Source of the DNA: Serinicoccus chungangensis
GTDB taxonomy: Bacteria; Actinomycetota; Actinomycetes; Actinomycetales; Dermatophilaceae
DNA length: 64,000 bases
NCBI RefSeq assembly: GCF_001483745.1
Contig: NZ_LQBL01000028.1
Coordinates: forward strand, 290,379-354,378
Direction: 5' to 3'
Shown here: positions 1 through 7,581 of the stretch, piece after piece
Layout: each line of letters starts with the position of its first letter
Numbering within the stretch: position 1 is the first letter of the stretch
The notes under the pieces: model-generated
Told to the model about the DNA's origin: nothing
The model's input: the letters and a program-made list of their open reading frames with translations, nothing else
Databases searched by the model: none
Translations under genes and position numbers: made by a program

Positions 1-2
1 GG

Positions 3-143
3 ACCGGGCCCTCGACCCGGGAGGAGCAGCTGGAGGCGGAGGTCACCGAGCTGACCACCGCGCTGGGAGAGGCGCACCTGCAGGCGCGGGTGTGGAAGAA
101 GAGCGCGGAGGGCCGGCTGGGCCCTTCGAGGACCTCGAGGTAA
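3..143 (+). CDS. IS3-family transposase OrfA, C-terminal fragment (cut by window start)
   Basis: The open frame enters from the left edge and stops at TAA 141-143. Its last residues include an EEQLEAEVTEL heptad-like stretch, as in the leucine-zipper end of IS3 OrfA proteins, which carry an N-terminal helix-turn-helix and bind the IS ends. The next frame (OrfB, from GTG 92) lies in the -1 frame and overlaps by about 50 bases. That is the normal IS3 layout, in which a -1 ribosomal frameshift makes the OrfAB transposase. I see no classic A6G slippery heptamer; the AAGAAG at 95-100 is the nearest candidate. The helix-turn-helix part lies outside the window. Confidence 0.6.
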   Translation, partial: TGPSTREEQLEAEVTELTTALGEAHLQARVWKKSAEGRLGPSRTSR

Positions 144-1090
144 TCCGCACCGAGGCGGGGATGCCGACCACGAGGTTCTGCCAGCTGATCGGCGTCCCCG
201 AGCGGACCTACCGCCGCTGGCAGGCGCACGCCCGTGCCGGGCGCCCCGCGAGGGGTCCCTGGCCCCGGCCGGCGCGCCAGGCGTCCTGGGAGGTGGTGAC
301 CGGACTGGCGGCCAAGCACGCCGCGTGGGGCCACCGCAAGGTCTGGGCGATGGCTCGTCACTCGGGCCACCGGGTGTCGATGTCGACCACGGCGCGGATC
401 CTCGACGACGCCGGGCTGCTGCTCAAGGCCGACTACCAGCGGGAACGACGCCAGCTCGCCCAGCAGCGCAAGGCCGCGTTCGCCAGGTCCCCGACCGGAC
501 CGAACATGGTGTGGCAGTTCGACTTCTCCGAGTACGAGACCGCCGCTGGCGGGACCTGGCGCGTGGCCGGGATCGCGGACTACTGGTCCAAGTACGAGTT
601 CGGCTGGCACTGGTCGCCGACCGCGAACCAGCACGACGCAATCGCCGCGGTGCAGCTGGCCCTGGCCGAGGCGGGCGAGCTGCTGCCCGAGGGCTTGGAC
701 CTGCTGGATTACCTCGCCGACCCCGACACCGGCGAGGTCGTGCCGATCACCCTGGTCACCGACAACGGCGGCCCGTTCCGCTCGGCACGGTTCGCTGCCT
801 TCATCGAGGCCACCCCGCAGCTGGACCACGTCCGCACCCGGGTCCGCACTCCGGGCCAGAACGGCGTCCGGGAGCGCGCGTTCCAGTCGCTGAAGTACGA
901 GCGGCTCTACCGCGAGCAGATCGACGACATGCACGACCTGGTCACCCACGGCGAGGACTTCCGGGCCGAGTTCAACACCGTCCGCCCGCACGAGGCCCTG
1001 TCCTGGAACCGGCCGCGCGAGGTGCACCTGCGCCAGGCCGACCCCGGAACACCCAACTTTCCAGAGCCGGAAAACCTGCCAAGAACTTGA
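92..1090 (+). CDS. IS3-family transposase OrfB (DDE integrase core)
   Basis: This 332-residue protein is an integrase-core (rve) transposase. Visible DDE residues are the first Asp in WQFDFSEY (about residue 144), the second Asp in VTDNGGPF (about 226) and the Glu in GVRERAFQSLK (about 262), followed by the usual NTVRPHEAL C-terminal motif. The N-terminal part (RTYRRWQ, then GHRKVWAM) matches the HTH_21-like region of IS3 OrfB. The GTG at 92 is the first start in this frame, but the natural product is probably a frameshift fusion with the upstream OrfA. No internal stop is seen, so the catalytic half looks intact. The left end of the element is outside the window, so mobility cannot be judged. 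Confidence 0.9.
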   Translation: MEEERGGPAGPFEDLEVIRTEAGMPTTRFCQLIGVPERTYRRWQAHARAGRPARGPWPRPARQASWEVVTGLAAKHAAWGHRKVWAMARHSGHRVSMSTTARILDDAGLLLKADYQRERRQLAQQRKAAFARSPTGPNMVWQFDFSEYETAAGGTWRVAGIADYWSKYEFGWHWSPTANQHDAIAAVQLALAEAGELLPEGLDLLDYLADPDTGEVVPITLVTDNGGPFRSARFAAFIEATPQLDHVRTRVRTPGQNGVRERAFQSLKYERLYREQIDDMHDLVTHGEDFRAEFNTVRPHEALSWNRPREVHLRQADPGTPNFPEPENLPRT

Positions 1091-1124
1091 CACGGGACAA
1101 CGGCACACGACCCAAGAACACCTG

Positions 1125-1199
1125 ACCGTCACCGATGTCCTGACACACCAACCGTCACCCACGTCCTGATGCAGAACCGTCACCGATGTCCTGACACAT
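1125..1199 (+). repeat. Three short direct repeats at the right end of the IS element
   Basis: Three imperfect copies of ACCGTCACCGATGTCCTGA start at 1125, 1151 and 1176, a spacing of 26 and 25 bases. Copies 1 and 3 are nearly identical; copy 2 reads CACGTCCTGATG. Read on the other strand, each begins TGTGTCAGGACATCGGTGAC. This starts with TG and lies just outside the transposase gene, as IS3-type terminal repeats do. I infer that they are transposase-binding sites at the right end, or ends left by successive insertions. Confidence 0.5.
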
Positions 1200-1223
1200 C
1201 ACAAGATCGCGATGCGCCACCTC

Positions 1224-1252
1224 TTGCAGTGTTCGAACATGTGTTCTATACT
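1224..1252 (+). promoter_or_regulatory. Promoter of the DUF222/HNH gene
   Basis: TTGCAG (1224-1229) and TATACT (1247-1252) are separated by exactly 17 bases, a good fit to the primary-sigma consensus. The predicted transcript starts near 1259, about 20 bases before the GTG start. The spacer and the first bases of the -10 are covered by the SOS box. Confidence 0.7.
1233..1248 (+). promoter_or_regulatory. SOS (LexA) box
   Basis: TCGAACATGTGTTCTA matches the mycobacterial/actinobacterial LexA box TCGAAC-N4-GTTCGA at 11 of the 12 fixed positions. It sits over the promoter spacer and the first bases of the -10 hexamer, where bound LexA would block RNA polymerase. 13E12-repeat (DUF222/HNH) genes of Mycobacterium tuberculosis are known to carry such boxes. 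Confidence 0.75.
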
Positions 1253-1277
1253 GGAGCGAGAAGGGGGGCTGGACACC

Positions 1278-3698
1278 GTGGATCACCCATACGTCGACTC
1301 ACCGATCGAGTGCGGGCTGGCAGAGCTCTACGACCGATCGTCGTGGAGTCTCGAGCCACCCTTCGTGAGGTTCGACCTGCACGAGGCCCGGCTGGCCCTG
1401 CGCATCGGCATCACCGCCCGTGAGGCCGGCTCCGAGGACGCCTCCGCCAGCACCGCGCAGGACGGCGGCGACGGTGGTCAGGACGAGGCTGGCCCGGGGA
1501 CCGAGCCTGCACCCACGCATTGCACCGCCCCGACAGAGCCTGTCGAGCCCCCAGGTCCCTCCGCCCCGACAGACCCCGTCGAACTCTCAAGCCCCTCCGC
1601 CGGGACAGACCCGGTCGAACCCCCGGGCCCCTCCGCCCCGACAGACCCCGTCGCAGCCTCAGACCCCTCCGGGGCGACGATCGCAGACCCGGTCGCCCGG
1701 GTCCGGGACCTGGCGCGGCAGAGGTCGGCCCTGGAGGCCCAGCTTCTCGGAGCAGCCCGCGACCTCTCGGCGCAGGTGGGACGGGCCTTGCTGTCCGACA
1801 AGGGCTTCGCCGATGTCGAGGAGCTGACGTCGGCGCAGCGCCGCAGGTGGCGGGCCGAGACCAAACGGCTGGCCTGCGCGGAGCTGCAGGTCGCCCTGGG
1901 GCTGGGCGTCAAGGAGGCACGGCAGATGGTCGGCGTCGCCTGCGCCCCCACCACCGTGCGGACCGTGGTCGGCGCGGCCCTGGAGACCGGCCTCGCCTCC
2001 TGGGGTCACGTGCGTGCGTTCTGGGACCGGTGCGGGTCCCTCGACGCGGACGAGGCGGCCCTCGTCTGCGAGTCCCTCTTCGGGTCCGACGCCGACACCG
2101 TGGTGGCCGAGCGGCTGGGCCCGGACGGCACGGTGCTCGACCGGCCGTGGCACCAGGCGGAGTTCTGGGCGGCTCTCGAGCGGGAGGCGGTCCGCGTGGA
2201 GGGGCAGGACGTCGTCGCGGAGCGCGAGCGCCGGCGCCGGGCACGAGCGGAGCGGCGCGTCTGGATGAGGGTGGACGACGACTCCACGGCCACCCTGGCC
2301 GTCACCGGTCCCCTGACGAGCCTCTGTGCGATCTCCCGACGCCTGGACCTCTGCGCGAAGGCGCTGCGCAAGGGCGGCGACGAACGCACCCTGGCCCAGC
2401 TGCGCTCCGACGTCGCCCAGACCCTGCTGCTCCACGGACACCTCGATCTTCCCGACCCGCAGGATGCTCTCGTCTCACCGACCCACGGCGAGACGGTCGC
2501 GCAGATCGTCACCGCTCAGCCCTCCATCTGCCTCGAGGTGGTCGTGCCCTGGGACGCGCTCTCCGGCCATCCGGCGTGTGCGGGCTGCCCGGGTGGCGAC
2601 GACCCCCCGCCGACGGCACGCCAGGCGCCTCCCGATCCGGCAGCGGCGAGCCGGGCGCTGTCACCCCCGGCCGCGGCTCCCGCACGCCCACGCTCCCCCG
2701 TCGGCGAGGTCCTCGGCCGGCACCCCGCCTTCATCACCGCTGGCCACGCGCGGGAGCTCGCGCTCGCACCGGGCACGACCCTGACCCGGCTGCTGGTCGA
2801 TCCCGCCGACGGGCGCCTGATCGAGCGCAGCATCAGCTCCTACCGGCCGGACGCCGCCATGCGCCGGCAGGTCGTCGCGGCAGACGTCTACTCCCGGGCA
2901 CCCGGCAGCCGTAGCCCGGCGCTGGCCTGCGAGCTCGACCACGAACAGGCCTGGGGCCCCGACGGCGGTGCCACCAGCGAGGCCAACCTCGTGCTGAAGG
3001 ACGTCCGCAGCCACCAGCTCAAGACCGAGGGATGGTGGTCCAGCGCCCTGGGCCCTCGGCGCGACGTCCGGTGGGAGACCCTGCTCGGCCAGGTCGAGCA
3101 GACGCGCGGCCACGACTACCGCCAGTACCTCCCGTCCCGTCGGGCCGTCGCCGACGCGGCTCCACCGGACGGACCGAGCGACACCTCGGAGACCTCGGTC
3201 CTGCGGGGTCCTGCTGCTCCGGAGGGCGAGCACAGCGCCGACGCCGACGTGACCATCACCCAGGACGACGACCTCGACCTGGCCTGCCGCGCCCTGTATG
3301 CCGCGCTCGCGCACCGCGGGGTGGCCGCCCTGCTCGCCGACCCGGACGACGCCGAGGGGGCCACCGACCACGACCCCCGGCTCAGCGGGTGGATCACCCT
3401 GGCCCACCGGGGCCGCGACGGCCGGCGGCTCGGCGGGCCACCCGAGGATTGCGCCACCGTGGCGAGCCTGCTCGGCATGACCGGCCACGCACAGCCCGAC
3501 GACGAGCCGGCGGTCGGGCCGCAGGTCGACGAGGAGCCGGTGGCCGAGCCGCAGGTCGACGACGAGCCGGCGGCCGAGCCGCATGTCGACCAGCGGGGTC
3601 GCGGATCGCACGACCCGTCCCAGGCGACGCCGGACGAGGGGTCGGGGAACCCATCGCCGTGGTGGGAGACCTCCCGTGACGACCCGCCCCCCTTCTGA
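1278..3698 (+). CDS. DUF222 / HNH endonuclease-like protein (13E12 family), predicted SOS-regulated
   Basis: The protein has 806 residues from GTG 1278; GAGAAGGGGG about 10 bases upstream is the best ribosome-binding site. An in-frame ATG at 1212 is rejected because it lies upstream of the promoter. A DUF222 region spans about residues 140-420 (from VARVRDLARQR). An HNH-like motif lies near 545-585 with the visible residues CELDHEQAW, EANLVL and RSHQLKT. The usual CxxxxC pair just before the HNH motif is missing (PGSRSP instead), so structural zinc binding may be lost. Residues about 85-130 are repeats of a 13-residue (39-base) unit built on PTDPVEPPGPSA. Residues about 740-774 carry an 11-residue DDEPAAEPQV repeat. 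Family members are multicopy, variable and of unproven function; nuclease activity is inferred. Confidence 0.85.
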   Translation: MDHPYVDSPIECGLAELYDRSSWSLEPPFVRFDLHEARLALRIGITAREAGSEDASASTAQDGGDGGQDEAGPGTEPAPTHCTAPTEPVEPPGPSAPTDPVELSSPSAGTDPVEPPGPSAPTDPVAASDPSGATIADPVARVRDLARQRSALEAQLLGAARDLSAQVGRALLSDKGFADVEELTSAQRRRWRAETKRLACAELQVALGLGVKEARQMVGVACAPTTVRTVVGAALETGLASWGHVRAFWDRCGSLDADEAALVCESLFGSDADTVVAERLGPDGTVLDRPWHQAEFWAALEREAVRVEGQDVVAERERRRRARAERRVWMRVDDDSTATLAVTGPLTSLCAISRRLDLCAKALRKGGDERTLAQLRSDVAQTLLLHGHLDLPDPQDALVSPTHGETVAQIVTAQPSICLEVVVPWDALSGHPACAGCPGGDDPPPTARQAPPDPAAASRALSPPAAAPARPRSPVGEVLGRHPAFITAGHARELALAPGTTLTRLLVDPADGRLIERSISSYRPDAAMRRQVVAADVYSRAPGSRSPALACELDHEQAWGPDGGATSEANLVLKDVRSHQLKTEGWWSSALGPRRDVRWETLLGQVEQTRGHDYRQYLPSRRAVADAAPPDGPSDTSETSVLRGPAAPEGEHSADADVTITQDDDLDLACRALYAALAHRGVAALLADPDDAEGATDHDPRLSGWITLAHRGRDGRRLGGPPEDCATVASLLGMTGHAQPDDEPAVGPQVDEEPVAEPQVDDEPAAEPHVDQRGRGSHDPSQATPDEGSGNPSPWWETSRDDPPPF

Positions 3699-3761
3699 CA
3701 CCCGGCGCCTCTGGCACCCGGCGTCGGCGACGCACGCGGCGCGGCTCAGGGGCCCGGGTGG

Positions 3762-3767
3762 CACAGT
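3762..3767 (+). promoter_or_regulatory. -10-like hexamer CACAGT, leaderless start
   Basis: CACAGT lies 7 bases before the ATG at 3775, which would put the transcript start on or next to the start codon. No Shine-Dalgarno sequence is seen. It fits the pattern shared by many genes in this window. Confidence 0.4.
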
Positions 3768-3774
3768 GGGTCCC

Positions 3775-4251
3775 ATGCCTCGCTCCATCGCCACGACCAC
3801 CGACGTCGACCGTGAACGACTCCTCGAGTTCGCCAGCGACCGGCACCACCTCGTCCTCATCACGCAGCGCCAGGACGGCCGGCCGCAGGCCTCCCCCGTC
3901 ACCGGCGGGGTGGACGACGAGGGCCGACTGGTCATCTCGACCTACCCGGAACGCGCCAAGACCGCCAACGCCCGGCGCCACCCCGAGGTCAGCGTCCTCG
4001 TGCTGTCGGACGACTTCGACGGCGCGTGGGTCCAGGTCGACGGCACCTGTGAGGTCCTCGACGGCGAGGACGCCATCGAGCCCCTCGTCGACTACTTCCG
4101 GTGCATCTCCGGCGAGCACCCGGACTGGGACGAGTACCGCCAGGCCATGCGCGACCAGGGCAAGTCGCTCATCCGGGTCACCCCGACGCGGTGGTCGCCC
4201 GTCGCCACGGGTGGCTTCCCCGCCCGGCTCGCCGCACCCGACGAGGACTGA
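3775..4251 (+). CDS. PPOX-class F420-dependent-type oxidoreductase
   Basis: This 158-residue protein has the split-barrel flavin/F420-binding fold of the pyridoxamine 5'-phosphate oxidase-like superfamily. Visible family features are LVLITQRQDGRPQASPV (strands 1-2 of the barrel), RLVISTYPERAKTANARRHPEVSVLVLSDDF split by short turns, and the closing IRVTPTRWSPVATGGFP. Actinobacterial members of this size commonly use F420, but flavin use cannot be excluded from sequence alone. The ATG at 3775 is chosen over an upstream GTG at 3583 because the family starts here and the extra part overlaps the preceding gene. It is monocistronic and convergent with the photolyase gene. Confidence 0.85.
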   Translation: MPRSIATTTDVDRERLLEFASDRHHLVLITQRQDGRPQASPVTGGVDDEGRLVISTYPERAKTANARRHPEVSVLVLSDDFDGAWVQVDGTCEVLDGEDAIEPLVDYFRCISGEHPDWDEYRQAMRDQGKSLIRVTPTRWSPVATGGFPARLAAPDED

Positions 4252-4301
4252 GCCCCTTCTCGCCCGCGGCCGTCGACCCCCGCCCGGGCTCGTCGGCGCC
4301 G

Positions 4302-4323
4302 CCCCGCTCCCGGCCGAGCGGGG
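4302..4323. terminator. Hairpin between convergent genes
   Basis: CCCCGCTC (4302-4309) pairs with GAGCGGGG (4316-4323) over a 6-base loop. It directly abuts the photolyase stop codon at 4324. There is no T tract, as is usual in such GC-rich genomes. Confidence 0.5.
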
Positions 4324-5811
4324 TCAGCGCCCGAGCCACGGCGCGGCGGAGTCGCGGTGCTCCTGCTTCTTCTCCTGCGCCATGCCGTCCCAGGTGCGGA
4401 CCGCGAAGTTCGCACGGCTGTTGGCCTCGAACACCTCGCGGTGGTCCTCCACGAAGGTCCAGTACAAACCGTCCCACGCCTGCCGCCAGTCCCCCGGGGG
4501 CAGGTCCGACATCTTCTTCAGATAGTTGCTGCCGGAGACGTAAGGCTTGGTCGTGATGGCATCGCCTGCGGCGAACTGGCTCATGGCGTACACGTTGGGC
4601 ACCATGACCCAGTCGTAGGCGTCGACGAAGAGCGACATGAACCAGCGGTACACCTCGTCGGGGTGCACGCGCAGCAGGCACAGGGCGTTGCCCAGCACCA
4701 TGAGCCGCTCGATGTGGTGCGCGTAGCCCCGCTCCAGGACCCGGCGGATGACGAGGTCGACCGGCTCCAGGCCGGTCTCCCCGGTCCACCACGACTCCGG
4801 CATCGAGCGACCGTGCTCGAGGACGTTGCTGGTGCGCATCCGCCGGCCCCAGATCCGGTAGGTCGCCCGCATGTACTCCCGCCACCCGATGAGCTGACGG
4901 ACGAAGCCCTCCAGACTCGGCAGGTCGACGTCCTGCTCGTCGGCCGCCACCAGGGCGCGCTCCAGCACCTGGTCGGGGTTGATGAGACCGCAGTTCAGCG
5001 CTGGGGTGAGCGCGGCGTGGAAGATCACCGGGTGCTCGCTGCTGATGGCGTCCTCGTAGGGGCCGAACTGCGCGAACCGCTCGTCGAGGAAGCGCCGCAG
5101 GGCGGCATCCGCCTCACCCGGCGAGGTCGCCCAGCAGAACGTCGACGGGTCACCGGGGGCGTCCGGGAAGTGCTCGGCGACCCAGTCGACCGCCTCGTCG
5201 ACCCGGGTATGCCGTCGCGACGGTCCCAGCGACGGATCCGGCACCTCGTGCCCCCGGGGCAGCTTCTTGCGGTTCTCGGTGTCGAAGGACCACCGGCCGC
5301 CGACCGGCTGGTCGCCGTCCATGAGCACATCCAGCCGGCGCCGCTGCCAGGCGTAGAAGTGCTGCATCCGGGCCCCGCCCGAGGCGAAGTGGTCCGCGAC
5401 CTGCTCGCGGGTGGTGAGGAAGGCCGGGGTGTCCAGCACGTCCTCCCGCCGCAGCTCGTAGCCGCCCTCGCGCAGCTGGTCGCGACAGTGCCTCCCCAGC
5501 CAGTCGTCGGCGACGTCCAGCACGCTCACGCGCTCCGGCCGCAACCGCTCGACGAGCTCCACCAGCCCGGCGCCGCTGCTGCGCTCGGGCGAGGACTCGA
5601 CGACCTCGACGTCGAAGGACGCCTCGCGGGCCCGGTCGACGAATCTGCTCACGGCGGCGCGATGCAGGACCAGCTTGTGCGCGTGGAACGGGAACTGGCG
5701 GTAGAGCAGGTCGTCCTCGACGACCACGAGCACCGTCCCGTCGTCCACGTCGAGCTGCTCGGCGTGCAGCTGGTGCGGGTAGACCAGCCGCACGTCCGGT
5801 CCGTGGGTCAT
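4324..5811 (-). CDS. FeS-BCP/PhrB-type photolyase or cryptochrome lacking Fe-S cysteines
   Basis: The protein has 495 residues and resembles the bacterial cryptochrome/(6-4) photolyase group (PhrB-like, COG3046). The N-terminal Rossmann-like domain begins RLVYPHQLHAEQL and holds VVVEDDLLYRQFPFHAHKLVLHR. The C-terminal flavin domain has IGWREYMRATY, YAHHIERLMVLGN and DAYDWVMVPNVYAMSQFA. Known members bind a [4Fe-4S] cluster through four Cys. Here only the first (C274, NCGLINP) remains: the MSDxCxxC region reads MSDLPPGDW (residues 434-442), and the last Cys before LYW is also absent. The protein should still bind FAD but probably has no cluster. It is third in an operon, 49 bases after the 2H phosphoesterase gene, which suggests light-dependent repair or sensing. 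Confidence 0.85.
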   Translation of the reverse strand: MTHGPDVRLVYPHQLHAEQLDVDDGTVLVVVEDDLLYRQFPFHAHKLVLHRAAVSRFVDRAREASFDVEVVESSPERSSGAGLVELVERLRPERVSVLDVADDWLGRHCRDQLREGGYELRREDVLDTPAFLTTREQVADHFASGGARMQHFYAWQRRRLDVLMDGDQPVGGRWSFDTENRKKLPRGHEVPDPSLGPSRRHTRVDEAVDWVAEHFPDAPGDPSTFCWATSPGEADAALRRFLDERFAQFGPYEDAISSEHPVIFHAALTPALNCGLINPDQVLERALVAADEQDVDLPSLEGFVRQLIGWREYMRATYRIWGRRMRTSNVLEHGRSMPESWWTGETGLEPVDLVIRRVLERGYAHHIERLMVLGNALCLLRVHPDEVYRWFMSLFVDAYDWVMVPNVYAMSQFAAGDAITTKPYVSGSNYLKKMSDLPPGDWRQAWDGLYWTFVEDHREVFEANSRANFAVRTWDGMAQEKKQEHRDSAAPWLGR

Positions 5812-5860
5812 GCGACGACCCCCGTCACGCCGGACACGTCCCTGCTCTCCGGCCCGAGGG

Positions 5861-6448
5861 TCACGCCGCGACCCCTGCGACGGAGGACACGGTCTCGGCC
5901 TCCGGGTCCCACCGGCGCAGCGCCTCGACCGTGAGGCTGCGCCCGGCGCCGGACCCGGCTCCTCTCCCCCAGACCCAGTCCTCGCGTCCGCCCGGACACT
6001 CCTCGTGCTCGCGCGACCCGGCGCTCAGCGCGGCGAGAGCCATGCCGGCGCTCTCCGTGGTCAACCGGGTCGCCAGGCTCACGTGCGGCACCCACGGACG
6101 CTCGTCAGCGCCCTCCCACTGCCACGTCAGCTCGGCCTGCGCCCGCCGTGCACTCAGGGGCGCGGACACCAGGTCGGCGATGGTCAGCCGACGCCCTCCG
6201 AGCAGGACGAGGCCGGTCACGTCCAGCTGCAGCGGCAGCAAGGGCCCCCACTGCCCTGCCGCCAGCGCCAGCAGCTGCTGCTCCGGCGGCCGGGGGGAGG
6301 ACGCGACGGTGAGGTGCGGGCGGTGCGTGGCTCCCCGGTGCCGCGCCAACGACGCGATCCCGGCGTCCTCCAGCGCCGCCCACCGGGCACGGACCCAGGC
6401 GTCGTCCTCCGCGCCGAGCACCAGCTCCAGGGCGTGCGCCCGGCTCAC
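5861..6448 (-). CDS. 2'-5' RNA ligase-like 2H phosphoesterase
   Basis: This 195-residue protein carries the two HxT/S motifs of the 2H phosphoesterase superfamily: HLT at residues 45-47 (THRPHLTVAS) and HVS at 122-124 (WVPHVSLAT). The family (LigT/ThpR, cyclic phosphodiesterases) acts on 2',3'-cyclic phosphate or 2'-5' linked nucleotides; the substrate here is unknown. The GTG start at 6448 overlaps the stop of the MpaB-like gene as GTGA, so translation is probably coupled. The frame stays open upstream, but that part is antisense-of-frame sequence inside the neighbouring gene and was not used. Confidence 0.8.
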   Translation of the reverse strand: MSRAHALELVLGAEDDAWVRARWAALEDAGIASLARHRGATHRPHLTVASSPRPPEQQLLALAAGQWGPLLPLQLDVTGLVLLGGRRLTIADLVSAPLSARRAQAELTWQWEGADERPWVPHVSLATRLTTESAGMALAALSAGSREHEECPGGREDWVWGRGAGSGAGRSLTVEALRRWDPEAETVSSVAGVAA

Positions 6449-7314
6449 GCGGCCGCCTTCTGCTGGGCCCGACCGACCCCGGCCATGGCCCAGCGCACGG
6501 TGGAGGTGCTGGCCCGACCCAGGGGCGAGAGCACGGCGCGGGACAGGACGGGTGAGGTCGGCAGTCCCAGCTCGGAGCGCGCCCACGGCGGCAGCAGGGC
6601 GACGCCCCCCGCCGCGATGGCCCAGTAGCCGGGGCGCGAGGCGAGCGGCAGCGGCGGCTCGGCGAGGAGGAAGCGTGCCGCCTCCCGCGCCGCCTCGGTC
6701 GCCTCCAGCTCGGGACGGTATGCCGCGAGGGCCTCGCGCAGCTCGTGCACCGTCGACGGCGGGGCCGGGACCCCGAGGTGCCGGGCGGAGACGCCCGCCT
6801 GGGCGACGTAGCGGTCGGCCTCCTCCTCGGTCAACGGGGATCCCGAGAAGGCCTGGAAGCCGTCGAGGAAGGAGACCGCCTCGGCGACGTGCACCCAGGT
6901 GAGCAGGTGCGGGTCGGAGGCACGGTAGGGCCGCCCGAAGGCGTCCTTGCCGCGCACCCGCTCGTGGATCCCCCGGACGTGGCCGATCGTGGCCAGCGCG
7001 TGCTCGACGGTGCCGAAGGTCGTCGCCGCGAGGTAGGTGCTCGTGCGCTGCAGCCGTCCCCACGGGTCCCCCTTGTAGCCGGAGTGTCCCGCGACCCCCG
7101 CCATGGCCATGGGGTGCAGCATCTGCAGGAGGAGCGCGGCGACACCCCCCGGGAACATGGAGGCGTCGGCGTGCACCCGCCAAACCGGGTCCTGCGGGGT
7201 GAACCACCGCTCCCCCGGGGTGTCCCAGATCACCGACGCCCGCTGCTGCGCGTCGTCCCCGGCCACGCGGGAGCGCAGGGCCGACCCGAGGGCGCTCTGC
7301 AGCCGACCGATCAT
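6445..7314 (-). CDS. Oxygenase MpaB family protein (DUF2236)
   Basis: This 289-residue protein belongs to the DUF2236/MpaB family of haem-dependent oxygenase-like proteins, related to latex-clearing protein Lcp. Family signatures are WRVHADASMFPGGVAALLLQMLHPMA split over residues about 40-65, GDPWGRLQRTSTYLAATTFGT, and VHVAEAVSFLDGF with conserved His candidates for the haem. The ATG at 7314 is chosen because GAAGGTGAGG lies 6 bases upstream; an in-frame ATG at 7338 has no ribosome-binding site. It heads an operon with the 2H phosphoesterase and the photolyase. Its substrate is unknown. Confidence 0.85.
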   Translation of the reverse strand: MIGRLQSALGSALRSRVAGDDAQQRASVIWDTPGERWFTPQDPVWRVHADASMFPGGVAALLLQMLHPMAMAGVAGHSGYKGDPWGRLQRTSTYLAATTFGTVEHALATIGHVRGIHERVRGKDAFGRPYRASDPHLLTWVHVAEAVSFLDGFQAFSGSPLTEEEADRYVAQAGVSARHLGVPAPPSTVHELREALAAYRPELEATEAAREAARFLLAEPPLPLASRPGYWAIAAGGVALLPPWARSELGLPTSPVLSRAVLSPLGRASTSTVRWAMAGVGRAQQKAAA

Positions 7315-7460
7315 CGAGGACCTCACCTTCACCGACATAGGACAGAGGCTGGACAAAGACGTGACATCAGCACTATCGCACGGCTGCTGCCGCCCGTCCA
7401 CGCGGTCCGGTCCGACCACCCCCTGCGCGCCACACCCCCACCCGGGTGAGCGACCCCACA

Positions 7461-7553
7461 CCGACCGTCGCCCCACCCGGAGGCTTCCCCAGGCCGACCG
7501 CCACCCCACCCGAAGGACCGACCCGGGCCGACCGTCGCCCCACCCGGCGGCCC
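7461..7553. repeat. Intergenic tandem repeat, three copies of about 33 bases
   Basis: Copies start at 7461, 7494 and 7528 and share CCGACCGTCGCCCCACCCGG with a few changes (copy 2 reads CCGACCGCCACCCCACCCGA). A weaker relative may lie near 7413. The repeats fill most of the gap between the divergent MpaB and aldo-keto reductase genes. The spacing is too short for a CRISPR array. Confidence 0.6.
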
Positions 7554-7567
7554 CCGCCACCGACTTG

Positions 7568-7573
7568 TAGTGT
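7568..7573 (+). promoter_or_regulatory. -10-like hexamer TAGTGT, leaderless start
   Basis: TAGTGT lies 8 bases before the ATG at 7582 and there is no Shine-Dalgarno sequence. The GTG within it (7570) is an alternative start but would leave no room for a promoter. Confidence 0.4.
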
Positions 7574-7581
7574 CGGGCGTC

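Noticed and set aside
1212-1277. Upstream ATG start for the DUF222/HNH gene
   Set aside because: It lies before the -35 and the SOS box, so it would not be on the predicted transcript; GTG 1278 has a good ribosome-binding site.
7461-7553. Possible CRISPR array
   Set aside because: Only three diverged copies at 33-34 bases with spacers of about 13 bases; no cas genes.
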